A stretch of 7,680 nt of DNA from an uncultured Christensenella sp. (GTDB taxonomy: Bacteria > Bacillota > Clostridia > Christensenellales > Pumilibacteraceae): assembly GCA_910578545.1 (NCBI GenBank), contig CAJTPT010000014.1, forward strand, positions 1 through 7,680. The letters are read 5' to 3'. Position numbers and translations under genes: made by a program. Under the pieces are notes generated by a model. It made no database searches. It was not told the origin of the DNA and saw only the letters and a program-made list of their open reading frames with translations. Positions 1 to 7,518 of the stretch are shown in pieces (position 1 is the stretch's first letter; every line of letters starts with the position of its first letter).

Positions 1-3000
1 ACGCCGACGGCAATGCGAGCGCATGGTCGTCTATTTCCGTCGACGCGTTCGAGATAACGCTTGACACACAAGACGGCAAAAAGTCAAATAAAGTTTACAG
101 AGCAACCGGCGATAATTTGGCTTTGCCCGAGGCCACGCGTGTCGGATATTCATTTATTAATTGGTATAACGCCGCGGAAAATGGTAAGCCCTTGACTGAG
201 CAAACTTTTAACGGCGCGGCGGACGTTACCGTGTACGCTTATTGGAACGCCAATAAGTATGATGTCAAGCTCGATTACGGCGTTTACGGCGTTGAGCTTG
301 CCGAGACCGTCTCTATCGCGTACGACAGCGGGTACATCCTTCCCGTACCCGACACCAAAGACGGGCGAATGATGTTTATCGGTTGGTATTCAAGCTCGGA
401 CGGTAACGGCTTAAAATATACCGACGATTTGGGCGTTAGCGTCAGTAATTGGATTAACACTACCGACAACGTCACATTGCATGCCTACTTCCTCGAATTG
501 TTTAAGTTCACTATCGACGGCGACGGTTATGCCGTATCCAAGGGCCCGAATACATTCAGTCGGCTTAAAATACCTGCGGAGTACGACGGAAAACCGGTTG
601 TGTCGATTGCCGAGTACGGATTTCAGTCAAACAATTCCGTAGTGGAAGTCGCTTTACCCAATACTATAATATCTATTCCCGAGACCGCTTTTAGCGGAAG
701 TTCTAAAATCGCTAAGTATATTGTTTACGACGCGGGCAATCCCGATCCGCTTTTTTACACGGACGAGAATAGCGGCGCATTACTTTACAACAACTATGCA
801 ACGGGCGCGCGTGAGATATTCTTTGTGCCTGCGGCGGCTACGGGTACTTTCGTCGTTCCCGAGGGAATAACACATCTCGGCACCAACTCATTTAGAACGA
901 CCAACGTAGAAGAAGTGGTAATCGCGACTAGCGTTACTTCCATTGCACAGGACGTTTTTGTAAATTGTTACGATCTTACAACAATAACGTTTGCACCGGT
1001 CCCCAAGGGCGAGGTGGCAAAGCCGTTAAACATGTCGCCTAACATGATAGGCAGTAACTGTTCCGCTTTTAAAAATATTGTTTTGCCCGCCCGTCTTATG
1101 AAATTCCAAACGGACGACAAACCGATTGCAGAGGTTATATCTTGGTTTAGAACGGTAGAGAAAATTCACGTAGAGCAGGGCGACGGCGATAAAAATCCCA
1201 ATATTGCATACAGCTCCGACGAGAACGGTGTGTTGTTAAGCGGCGACGGCAGTACCGTAATTTACTTCCCTATAAAGTCCGCGCTTACCAAATACGAGAT
1301 TCCCGTCGGTGTAACCAAAATCGCCGACAATGCCTTTGACACTTCTATCGGGCAAAAGGCGACCTCGGGGTTGGGTTATAAGACACACTTGCTTCAAGAA
1401 GTGGTTTTCCACAGCAATATGACGGAGATAGGAGAGAGAGCGTTTTTCAGAAGTTATAACTTGTCAAAGGTTTCGTTTAAATCCTCCGCGCTTCCCGGCA
1501 GCTGCAAAATAGGAAAAGAAGCTTTTGCTTACTGTTACAACCTTGCTACGGTCGACATCCAAGAGAAAGGCGAGCTTAAAGCGGTTGTAAACGACGGGGT
1601 TACCGAATACGTTTACGAATACACCGAAAGCTGCGGAATATCCGAAATAGGCGAAAGAGCGTTTTACAGCTGTAAAATCGGTACAATCCTTTTGCCGTCC
1701 ACGTTGACCGTTTTGGGTAAGGAAGCGTTTAGGGGCAATACCCATCTCAGCTCGCTCGATCTCGGGCATATCGGATCCTCTCTTGAATTCGGTGAATACG
1801 TCTTTCAAGAATGCAAAAACCTTGTTAACGTGCCCATAACGGCTAACGTCGGGCTTATCCCGCTCAAAGGCGTATTTATGGGGTGCGGAGTCAGAGAATT
1901 TGCCGTAGCCGAACAAAACCCGTACTATGAGATGGGCGAAGACGGCGTTTTGTACAACAAGGGTCAGACTAAAATCATGTACTACCCCGCAGGACGCGAG
2001 GGTGCGTATGTCATTCCGAAAACAGTAGAGACTATTACGAGCGGTGTCTTTATGGACGTGTCCAACCTCGAAGAGATAACCATACCTACGTCGGTTATTT
2101 CCATAGGAGCTTCTGCGTTCCAAAACTGTGCCAACCTCAGCAAGGTCACGTTTCAGACAGAGGGTAAAGGCAGTAATCTCGTTATCGGCGACAACGCATT
2201 TAACGGTTGCCAACAGTTGAATTCAATCGAACTCCCCGCACGTACGGAGTCCTTGGGTAATCAGTGCTTCTATAAGTCCGGGCTAACAAGCATAACGTTA
2301 AATGAAGGATTGAAGAGCATAGGTTATGAAGTGCAAAACGGTAACGTAATAGATAACACCAACGTATTTCAAGGACTTAGCGGTCTTCGATCAATCGTCA
2401 TTCCGAGCACCGTTACGTTTATCGGAAAGACTGCGTTCAGCGGTTCGGGGCTTACGGAAGTCAAATTCGATAAGCCTGCGGAAGGCGAAACGGCCAAAAA
2501 TCTGATAATGGGCGCTTCGGTGTTTTCGTCATGCGCGGGACTTCAGGAAATCGAGCTTCCCGAGCGCCTGCAATATATTCCATCATTCGCGTTTTCATCG
2601 TGTGTTGCGCTTAAAAAGGTAATCATACCTACGACTGTCGGAAATACCGACGGAATACGCGGCGTGGGCGTTTCGGCGTTTAGCGGATGTACGCAGCTCA
2701 GTCAACTGCTTTTTGCCGAGGATATAAAGAGCGATGAGCCTACGACGGTCGATGACGCATCTGCAACGCCGACCGCCCGGTTAAAGGATTTGTCGTTTGG
2801 CTACAGCGCGTTTGCTAACTGCACGAGCCTTACCGAAATGACTTTGCCTGCACGTATAAGCGGTATGTATACTCCATATGACGTATTTGAAATTTACAAC
2901 GAGTATAATAATTACTGCGATTTGATGCTGTCTTTTTCTAAGTCTAATAATTGGAATTCCACGAATTTCCAAAATATTAAAATTCAGAGGATAAACGTTA

Positions 3001-6000
3001 CTCCCGGCGGCGATAACTTTGACAGCTACGACGGGGTGCTTTACACTAAGGATTGTAATGAAATAGTGTACTGTCCGCAGGGCAGAGAGGGCGAGGTGGA
3101 AATATCCAAAAACGCAACGACAATTCGCAACGCGGCGTTTTCCTATTGCCACCACGTAACAAAGATAACTTTCCAAGACGCGAATGATACCTCGCTTGTG
3201 GACTTTGTTATACCCGATACGACTCAAACGTCTTACAGAACATATTTTTACGCTTGCACCGATTTGAAAGAAATTGATTTCCCTGCGCGCTTAACGACGC
3301 TTGGGAAAAATGCGTTGTATTGTTCCTCGTCGAATTCGCACGGAATATCCACAGTTAAGTTTGCGCCTAACTGCAAGCTTTTGTCGATAGGCGACGGCGC
3401 TTTTGAAAGGACGCTTATCAGCGAAATCGAATTGCCTGCCGGTGTTACGACCATAGGTAAAACGCCGTTTAATGATTATCAAAGCGAAAGCCTTACTATC
3501 ACTTTGCCGTTGTCGCTCAATAGTACCGCAATAGCCAATCTGCGTAACGTCGGCGGATCCAAGCTCCCCATATTGATAAGAAGAGAGGGGAGCCTTATAG
3601 GTAATATCGACGGTATCATGTATTCGGTCGACGACGGCAAACGCTCGATCGCATACTGTGACGGAGATCCGGATGGATTTGATGAGAAAAACAAAACCAC
3701 GCTTACGATTCCGTACGACGTGGAAGTTATTGCTGCAAATGCATTTAAGGATATTAAGCGTTACAATAAGGTTATATTCGAGCCTGCGCCCGAGGGAACT
3801 GAAAAGGTTTACAAGCTGAGTATCGATAACAATGCTTTTCAAAATGCGGGTATTACTGAAATTGAGCTTCCTTCGCGCGTCGAAATGCTTGGTACGGCGG
3901 TTTTTAAGGGCTGTAAACAGCTTGTTTCGGTTAAGTTCGCCAAAGGATACTCGTACTCATCTATCCCGAATAATACCTTTTACGAGGCGACTGCCCTTAA
4001 CACAATAGACATTCCCGACGTAGTAAGCATTATAGGTATTGCGGCGTTCCAGAAGTGTACGGACCTTAGCAATATTAATTTTGGCGCGGCGTCAACGCTA
4101 ACATCAATCGGGGCAAATGCTTTTAACGGTTGTACTTCGCTTGAGTCTTTTGATATTCCGGCAAACGTATCACAGCTCGGGTTTACGACCTTGGGCTTCA
4201 GTGAAGCCGTAGGTAGCTATACCTTTGACGGATGTACTTCGCTTGAAACCGTAAACTTCCTCGGGAATAATTTGGAGTATATCGGACAGTGTACGTTTAG
4301 GAATTGTACTTCGCTTAAATACATAAACAAACCCGAAAACGACGATAAGCACGACGCCGTGCTTCCTTCGGCTATTACCAAGATAGGCACTTCGGCGTTC
4401 GCAAACACAACTTCGCTTTTGAATATTTCGCTCCCCGCGGAATTGACGTATATCGGCGTTTCGGCGTTTAGCAAAAGCGGCATACAGCATGCGTTTATGG
4501 TCGAGAGCGATCAGTGTAAGTTGGAACAGATATGCAATAGCGCGTTTGAGGGTTCTAAATTAAGGGATATATATATTCCCAATTCGCTGACAAAGCTGTG
4601 CACTGAATTAAAAAATTTTAGTAGCATCACTTTTACGTCTTCGTCCGCATTTAAAAATTGTACCGAGCTTGAAACCGTGCGGTTTGGAACGAGCTGTGGC
4701 TTGACGGTTATCGGGTCGTCGACATTTGAGGGATGTACGTCGCTTGAAGAAATTAAAATCCCCACCGGAATTACCAGAATAGGTGACAGCGCGTTTAAGG
4801 GATGTACGAGTCTTAAAAACGTCGATTTTTCCGAAGAAACGGTCGAATATATCGGGACTATATTCGACGGTTGTACTGCGCTAACAAGCGTTATACTTCC
4901 CGAGTCGCTCCGTTCGTTGGGGACCGTCACCGGCACAACGCCGCCGACAAAGGCAAGCAACAAAAATGTTTTCAACGGTTGCACGGCACTCGAATATATA
5001 AAAATTCCTTCCCAAGTTACGGTTATACACAATACTCTCTTTGAGGGGTGTTCCGCATTAAAAACGGTCGTTTTACATGCAGGTATCAGTAAAATCGGTC
5101 ACACGGTATTTAGCGGCTGTACGTCGCTTACTACTATTCGTTACGACGAGCCGCCCGTACAAGATCCCGATTCCGAGGAAAAGGCGGATGATGAAGCCGA
5201 CGGCGTGATTGACTTATCACGTTTGGCGATTAAGGAAATTCCTATGAAGCTGTTTTTGCAATGCTCGGCTTTGACTACGGTTAAGCTTCCCGACGGCGTA
5301 ACAAAAATAGGAACAAGCACGTTCCAAGGCTGTTCTTCGTTAACGTCTATCGATTTACCTGCTAGTCTTACTACACTCGGCGCAACGTCCGTTAATTCGG
5401 ACAGTTCGGTATTTGCCGGTTGTTCGTCGTTGACAACCATCGAGATTCCGTCAGGCGTAAAGGTTATTAGCACTAAGTGCTTCATGGATTGCAACAATCT
5501 GACGACCGTCAAGATTTCCAATGTGACGGCAATTCACGCGTTTGCGTTCAGCGGCTGTCCTTCCGTAACGTTCGTTAAGGCGGATGGCGGTAGCGTGGGT
5601 GTGGAAGACGGCGCTGTTTATAGCGGGACGACTCTTATCGCTTATAAGGGAACGAGTACTACGCTTAACGTGCGCGAAGGAACTACGGCTATTGCCCCTT
5701 ATGCAATTGGCGGCAATTCGTTTACCGAAAACGCTTCCAATCTCGTAACGGTAGTTCTTCCCGAATCGGTTAAAACAATCGGCACGTACGCGTTCCGTAA
5801 TTGCAAGGATTTGCAGTCGATCAACTTGGAAAACGTTACCAAGATCGACACGTATGCTTTTGAGAACTGCTCGAGCTTGGGTAGCGTAACCGTAAAAGGC
5901 ACGATAGGCAATAATGCATTTAAGGGTTGCAGCGGTCTTTCCTCGGTTGAGTTTACCGGTACGGCCAATATTACCGTCGGTAACAGCGCGTTTGAAAACT

Positions 6001-7304
6001 GTACGTCACTCGCATACTCGAGCACGGAACCGCTTGTAATTCCCGGCACGGTTACTAATCTTGGCGGATCTGCATTTAAGGGTTGCACATCGCTTAAAGC
6101 AGTCGATATTAATGCTAAGTTAACCGGTACTGCAAGTTGCGGTACTGCGATTTTTGCTAACTGTTCCGCTCTTACAACCGTTAAGCTTGGGGATAACGTG
6201 ACTTTTATTAACAATACCGCCTTCCAAAACTGCAGGTCGCTCGATTCGGTTACCATGACGGATAAGCTTACCACGCTTGGACAGGAAACGGGCGGTCAAG
6301 TGTTTGAAAAGTGTGAATCGCTCGAGAGTATTAAGTTGTCGCAAGGACTTACCTTTATTTCGGTAAAGACATTTAACGGTTGTAAGAATTTGAAAACGGT
6401 GATATTCGGCGATAACAGCAAAGTCGATAGAATACGAAATAATGCTTTCCAAGACTGTAAGAGTCTTGACAATTTAACCCTGCCTTCCATGCTTACGGTT
6501 TTGGGCGGCACAAATAAAAATCCCACTGTTATAACCGACGTGTCGGTTTTTGCGGGTTGCTCGTCGCTTACGGGTATAGTTATTCCCGACGGCGTCACCG
6601 TGATACCTGCAAATACCTTTAAAAACTGTACGAGCTTAACTTCAGTTGATTTCAAGAATGCAGGTTATATTAGCAACACTGCGTTTAGCGGCTGCGCGGA
6701 TACTCTTCAGCTTGCAAGTAGCGGAAAAAACGTTATTTTCGACGGAGAATTTATCTATATAAAGAATAGCGGTTCTACGGAGCTTACCCTTGCTACATAT
6801 TTGGGGAATAGCGTACAGTGTGCAATTACAGCTCCCGCGGGATATACCGTTACGGCTATCGGCGATTACGCATTTTACGGGGATACCACTTTAACGAAAA
6901 TAAATTTGCCTGATACGCTTGTGACTATAGGCAGTTACGCGTTTAACGGTTGTACGTCTTTAACCGAAATTATGTTGCCCGATAGTGTAAAAACAATAGG
7001 TACATGCGCTTTTAAAGGCGATTCTGCCGTGACTGTTATTGAATTGTCCGACTCGTTAACGACTATAGGCGATAATGCTTTTGATGGATGTATTTCGGTC
7101 GAAAGTATTGTAATAGACGCGAGAACAGTAAAGACGATGGGGCAGTATGTTTTTATTAACTGGACTCCGGCTCAAACGGTTTATATAATCGGCGCGTCGA
7201 CTAGACCGAGCGGGTGGAAAGCGCTGTGGTATTCCAACAGCACTACGGCTTGCCCGACAATCGTTTGGAATTATGTTCCTCCTGCCGAAGAACCTACGGT
7301 GTAA
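1..7304 (+). CDS. Giant BspA-like leucine-rich repeat surface protein with InlB B-repeats (5' partial)
   Basis: The frame is open from the window edge (first full codon at 3) to TAA at 7302-7304, giving 2,433 residues with the true start upstream. A TTG at 117 falls inside the first InlB repeat and is not a start. Order in window residues: a possible fibronectin-III end (1-15), two InlB B-repeats (16-81, 84-163), a BspA/LRR_5 (Pfam PF13306-type) solenoid (about 167-2375) and a C-terminal cap (2376-2433). The solenoid repeats follow a roughly 23-residue pattern, 'F.GC.SL..v.lP..l..IG..AF'. Known proteins of this type are secreted or surface-exposed and bind host proteins, other bacteria or polymers; the ligand here cannot be deduced. 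No catalytic motif, LPXTG motif, membrane helix or SLH domain is visible at the C-terminus, so an anchor, if any, is N-terminal. No frameshift or internal stop is seen over 7.3 kb, so the gene appears intact. Family assignment is firm; the role is inferred. Confidence 0.95.
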   Translation, partial: ADGNASAWSSISVDAFEITLDTQDGKKSNKVYRATGDNLALPEATRVGYSFINWYNAAENGKPLTEQTFNGAADVTVYAYWNANKYDVKLDYGVYGVELAETVSIAYDSGYILPVPDTKDGRMMFIGWYSSSDGNGLKYTDDLGVSVSNWINTTDNVTLHAYFLELFKFTIDGDGYAVSKGPNTFSRLKIPAEYDGKPVVSIAEYGFQSNNSVVEVALPNTIISIPETAFSGSSKIAKYIVYDAGNPDPLFYTDENSGALLYNNYATGAREIFFVPAAATGTFVVPEGITHLGTNSFRTTNVEEVVIATSVTSIAQDVFVNCYDLTTITFAPVPKGEVAKPLNMSPNMIGSNCSAFKNIVLPARLMKFQTDDKPIAEVISWFRTVEKIHVEQGDGDKNPNIAYSSDENGVLLSGDGSTVIYFPIKSALTKYEIPVGVTKIADNAFDTSIGQKATSGLGYKTHLLQEVVFHSNMTEIGERAFFRSYNLSKVSFKSSALPGSCKIGKEAFAYCYNLATVDIQEKGELKAVVNDGVTEYVYEYTESCGISEIGERAFYSCKIGTILLPSTLTVLGKEAFRGNTHLSSLDLGHIGSSLEFGEYVFQECKNLVNVPITANVGLIPLKGVFMGCGVREFAVAEQNPYYEMGEDGVLYNKGQTKIMYYPAGREGAYVIPKTVETITSGVFMDVSNLEEITIPTSVISIGASAFQNCANLSKVTFQTEGKGSNLVIGDNAFNGCQQLNSIELPARTESLGNQCFYKSGLTSITLNEGLKSIGYEVQNGNVIDNTNVFQGLSGLRSIVIPSTVTFIGKTAFSGSGLTEVKFDKPAEGETAKNLIMGASVFSSCAGLQEIELPERLQYIPSFAFSSCVALKKVIIPTTVGNTDGIRGVGVSAFSGCTQLSQLLFAEDIKSDEPTTVDDASATPTARLKDLSFGYSAFANCTSLTEMTLPARISGMYTPYDVFEIYNEYNNYCDLMLSFSKSNNWNSTNFQNIKIQRINVTPGGDNFDSYDGVLYTKDCNEIVYCPQGREGEVEISKNATTIRNAAFSYCHHVTKITFQDANDTSLVDFVIPDTTQTSYRTYFYACTDLKEIDFPARLTTLGKNALYCSSSNSHGISTVKFAPNCKLLSIGDGAFERTLISEIELPAGVTTIGKTPFNDYQSESLTITLPLSLNSTAIANLRNVGGSKLPILIRREGSLIGNIDGIMYSVDDGKRSIAYCDGDPDGFDEKNKTTLTIPYDVEVIAANAFKDIKRYNKVIFEPAPEGTEKVYKLSIDNNAFQNAGITEIELPSRVEMLGTAVFKGCKQLVSVKFAKGYSYSSIPNNTFYEATALNTIDIPDVVSIIGIAAFQKCTDLSNINFGAASTLTSIGANAFNGCTSLESFDIPANVSQLGFTTLGFSEAVGSYTFDGCTSLETVNFLGNNLEYIGQCTFRNCTSLKYINKPENDDKHDAVLPSAITKIGTSAFANTTSLLNISLPAELTYIGVSAFSKSGIQHAFMVESDQCKLEQICNSAFEGSKLRDIYIPNSLTKLCTELKNFSSITFTSSSAFKNCTELETVRFGTSCGLTVIGSSTFEGCTSLEEIKIPTGITRIGDSAFKGCTSLKNVDFSEETVEYIGTIFDGCTALTSVILPESLRSLGTVTGTTPPTKASNKNVFNGCTALEYIKIPSQVTVIHNTLFEGCSALKTVVLHAGISKIGHTVFSGCTSLTTIRYDEPPVQDPDSEEKADDEADGVIDLSRLAIKEIPMKLFLQCSALTTVKLPDGVTKIGTSTFQGCSSLTSIDLPASLTTLGATSVNSDSSVFAGCSSLTTIEIPSGVKVISTKCFMDCNNLTTVKISNVTAIHAFAFSGCPSVTFVKADGGSVGVEDGAVYSGTTLIAYKGTSTTLNVREGTTAIAPYAIGGNSFTENASNLVTVVLPESVKTIGTYAFRNCKDLQSINLENVTKIDTYAFENCSSLGSVTVKGTIGNNAFKGCSGLSSVEFTGTANITVGNSAFENCTSLAYSSTEPLVIPGTVTNLGGSAFKGCTSLKAVDINAKLTGTASCGTAIFANCSALTTVKLGDNVTFINNTAFQNCRSLDSVTMTDKLTTLGQETGGQVFEKCESLESIKLSQGLTFISVKTFNGCKNLKTVIFGDNSKVDRIRNNAFQDCKSLDNLTLPSMLTVLGGTNKNPTVITDVSVFAGCSSLTGIVIPDGVTVIPANTFKNCTSLTSVDFKNAGYISNTAFSGCADTLQLASSGKNVIFDGEFIYIKNSGSTELTLATYLGNSVQCAITAPAGYTVTAIGDYAFYGDTTLTKINLPDTLVTIGSYAFNGCTSLTEIMLPDSVKTIGTCAFKGDSAVTVIELSDSLTTIGDNAFDGCISVESIVIDARTVKTMGQYVFINWTPAQTVYIIGASTRPSGWKALWYSNSTTACPTIVWNYVPPAEEPTV
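3..47 (+). other. Possible tail of a fibronectin type III-like domain
   Basis: The first 15 translated residues (ADGNASAWSSISVDA) resemble the last strands of a fibronectin type III or similar beta-sandwich domain, which often end in 'A.G..S.WS...V' just before InlB B-repeats in Firmicutes surface proteins. Only the tail is in the window, so this rests on a short resemblance plus context. It could equally be a plain linker. Confidence 0.3.
48..245 (+). repeat. InlB B-repeat 1 (Listeria-Bacteroides repeat, Flg_new-type)
   Basis: Residues 16-81 begin FEITLDTQDG and end VTVYAYW. The family's hallmarks are present: an opening beta strand, a 'P.ATRVGYSFINWYN' segment matching the usual 'P...GY.F.GWY', a 'G' turn, and the closing 'vTvYAyW' strand. 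In known proteins these beta-grasp-like domains are stalk or linker modules between surface binding domains. It sits immediately before a second, more divergent copy. Confidence 0.85.
252..491 (+). repeat. InlB B-repeat 2 (divergent)
   Basis: Residues 84-163 run from NKYDVKLDYG to VTLHAYF. The central 'MMFIGWYSSSDGNG' and the closing 'VTLHAYF' align with the family's 'F.GWY...G' and 'vtlYAyW'. It is about 14 residues longer than copy 1, with an extra stretch (around GVSVSNWINTTDN) before the last strand, and the terminal Trp is replaced by Phe. The DNA differs clearly from copy 1, so this is an old duplication. It leads directly into the leucine-rich repeats. Confidence 0.75.
501..7127 (+). 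repeat. BspA-type (LRR_5) leucine-rich repeat solenoid
   Basis: About 2,200 residues of tandem repeats with the unit 'F..C.sL..V.lP..lt.IG..AF'. Good examples are 'AFKGCTSLKNVDF' (about 4795-4833) and 'AFNGCTSLTEIMLPDSVKTIG' (about 6939-7001). From its length I estimate 70-80 repeats; this is not an exact count. Each repeat supplies a short beta strand ('L..V.L') and the Ile, Leu, Cys and Phe of the core, so the whole should form a long right-handed superhelix. The commonest unit is 23 residues, but three kinds of insertion break the periodicity: seven 'DGvLY' modules, extended loops before 'VF.GC', and hairpins after 'V.F'. Identical peptide motifs use different synonymous codons, so most repeats are old. 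Confidence 0.93.
738..6875 (+). repeat. Seven recurring 'DGvLY' beta modules dividing the solenoid
   Basis: A non-LRR motif of about 45-54 residues recurs at 738-893, 1194-1337, 1917-2051, 2994-3140, 3585-3746, 5577-5708 and 6714-6875. Its pattern is 'n..y....DGvLY......iiYyP.gr.g.y.IP..vt.I...AF'. The clearest copy is the third (GEDGVLYNKGQTKIMYYP), and the fourth shares 'DGVLY' and 'GREGE'. Copies 1, 5, 6 and 7 are more divergent (for example DGAVYSGTTLIAYKG in copy 6 and DGEFIYIKN in copy 7). Similar strand-turn-strand interruptions occur in other BspA-like proteins. The spacing between modules is irregular, and the longest uninterrupted LRR block lies between copies 5 and 6 (about 610 residues). 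Confidence 0.8.
7128..7301 (+). other. C-terminal cap of the LRR solenoid
   Basis: The last 58 residues leave the LRR pattern. 'VFINWTPAQTVYIIGAS' is followed by a Trp-rich stretch (GWKALWY), then 'CPTIVWNYV', and the chain ends PPAEEPTV. The motif 'f..W...QtiyI.g....p.gW...w...C...I.W.y' is a familiar ending of BspA-like proteins and probably caps the hydrophobic core. Its presence means the protein ends naturally here and is not truncated. There is no sorting signal, hydrophobic segment or basic tail. Confidence 0.6.
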
Positions 7305-7352
7305 TTCGGCTCATTTATCTGCTTCGATTTCTCACCTCCTTGGGAAATGAAC

Positions 7353-7398
7353 GAAAAGCCTGTTGTCCGATTGCGGACGCGGGCTTTTCCTTTTTTTT
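7353..7398 (+). terminator. Intrinsic terminator of the giant LRR gene
   Basis: The 5' arm starts with GAAAAGCC at 7353 and pairs with GGCTTTTC ending at 7389. The stem continues through wobble pairs to an inner GTCCG/CGGAC helix closed by an ATTG loop, with one bulged T. Eight T residues follow at 7391-7398 after one C. It lies 48 bases after the TAA in the right orientation, so it very likely ends the upstream transcript and separates it from the lipoprotein gene. Confidence 0.9.
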
Positions 7399-7489
7399 GC
7401 GCGGTGGATAATGACGCGTTGTAGGGCAAAAGCATACATATGTGCATATCCTAATGTATACATGTTTGTGTATTTGGTGCGGATTTTGC
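7399..7489. other. AT-rich intergenic stretch with small palindromes, no gene seen
   Basis: Between the terminator and the promoter there is no credible coding sequence on either strand. The stretch holds two short perfect palindromes, ACATATGT (7436-7443) and ATGTATACAT (7454-7463), 10 bases apart and 26 bases or more upstream of the -35 box. They could be regulator half-sites, but alternating purine-pyrimidine AT-rich DNA produces such palindromes by chance, so no function is assigned. Confidence 0.35.
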
Positions 7490-7518
7490 TTGACAAAGGA
7501 ATTTTGGTGTGATAATAT
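7490..7518 (+). promoter_or_regulatory. Sigma-A-type promoter of the downstream lipoprotein gene
   Basis: A perfect -35 box TTGACA (7490-7495) is followed by a 17-base spacer and a -10 box TAATAT (7513-7518). TG at 7510-7511 is one base before the -10, making an extended -10. Predicted transcription start is near 7525, giving a leader of about 70 bases before the ATG at 7596. This is among the strongest sequence signals in the intergenic region and shows that the lipoprotein gene has its own promoter. Confidence 0.85.

Noticed and set aside
117..119. TTG as a possible start of the giant gene
   Set aside because: The frame is open upstream to the window edge, the codon lies in the middle of InlB B-repeat 1, and no Shine-Dalgarno precedes it.
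1464..2213. A 249-codon open frame on the minus strand
   Set aside because: It lies entirely inside the LRR gene, has no recognisable domain or ribosome binding site, and arises from the repetitive composition of the sense strand. The same holds for the other minus-strand frames between 284 and 6655.
501..7127. CRISPR array or other nucleotide-level direct repeats
   Set aside because: The periodicity is at protein level with variable synonymous codons and no identical repeat-spacer pattern.
7260..7301. C-terminal LPXTG-type sorting signal
   Set aside because: The tail PPAEEPTV has no LPXTG-like motif and no hydrophobic segment or basic residues after it.
1..7304. A eukaryotic (Trichomonas-type) BspA gene
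   Set aside because: Such families exist in trichomonads, but the bacterial promoter, Shine-Dalgarno, intrinsic terminators and lipobox next to it indicate a bacterium.
7332..7341. A perfect Shine-Dalgarno (AAGGAGGTGA) on the minus strand
   Set aside because: The next minus-strand ATG is about 20 bases away and opens only a six-codon frame before a stop, so no gene uses it. On the + strand it is just a CACCTCCTT string.
7214..7411. A 65-codon + strand frame across the end of the LRR gene
   Set aside because: It overlaps the 3' end of the real gene and the terminator, with no ribosome binding site and no protein-like pattern.
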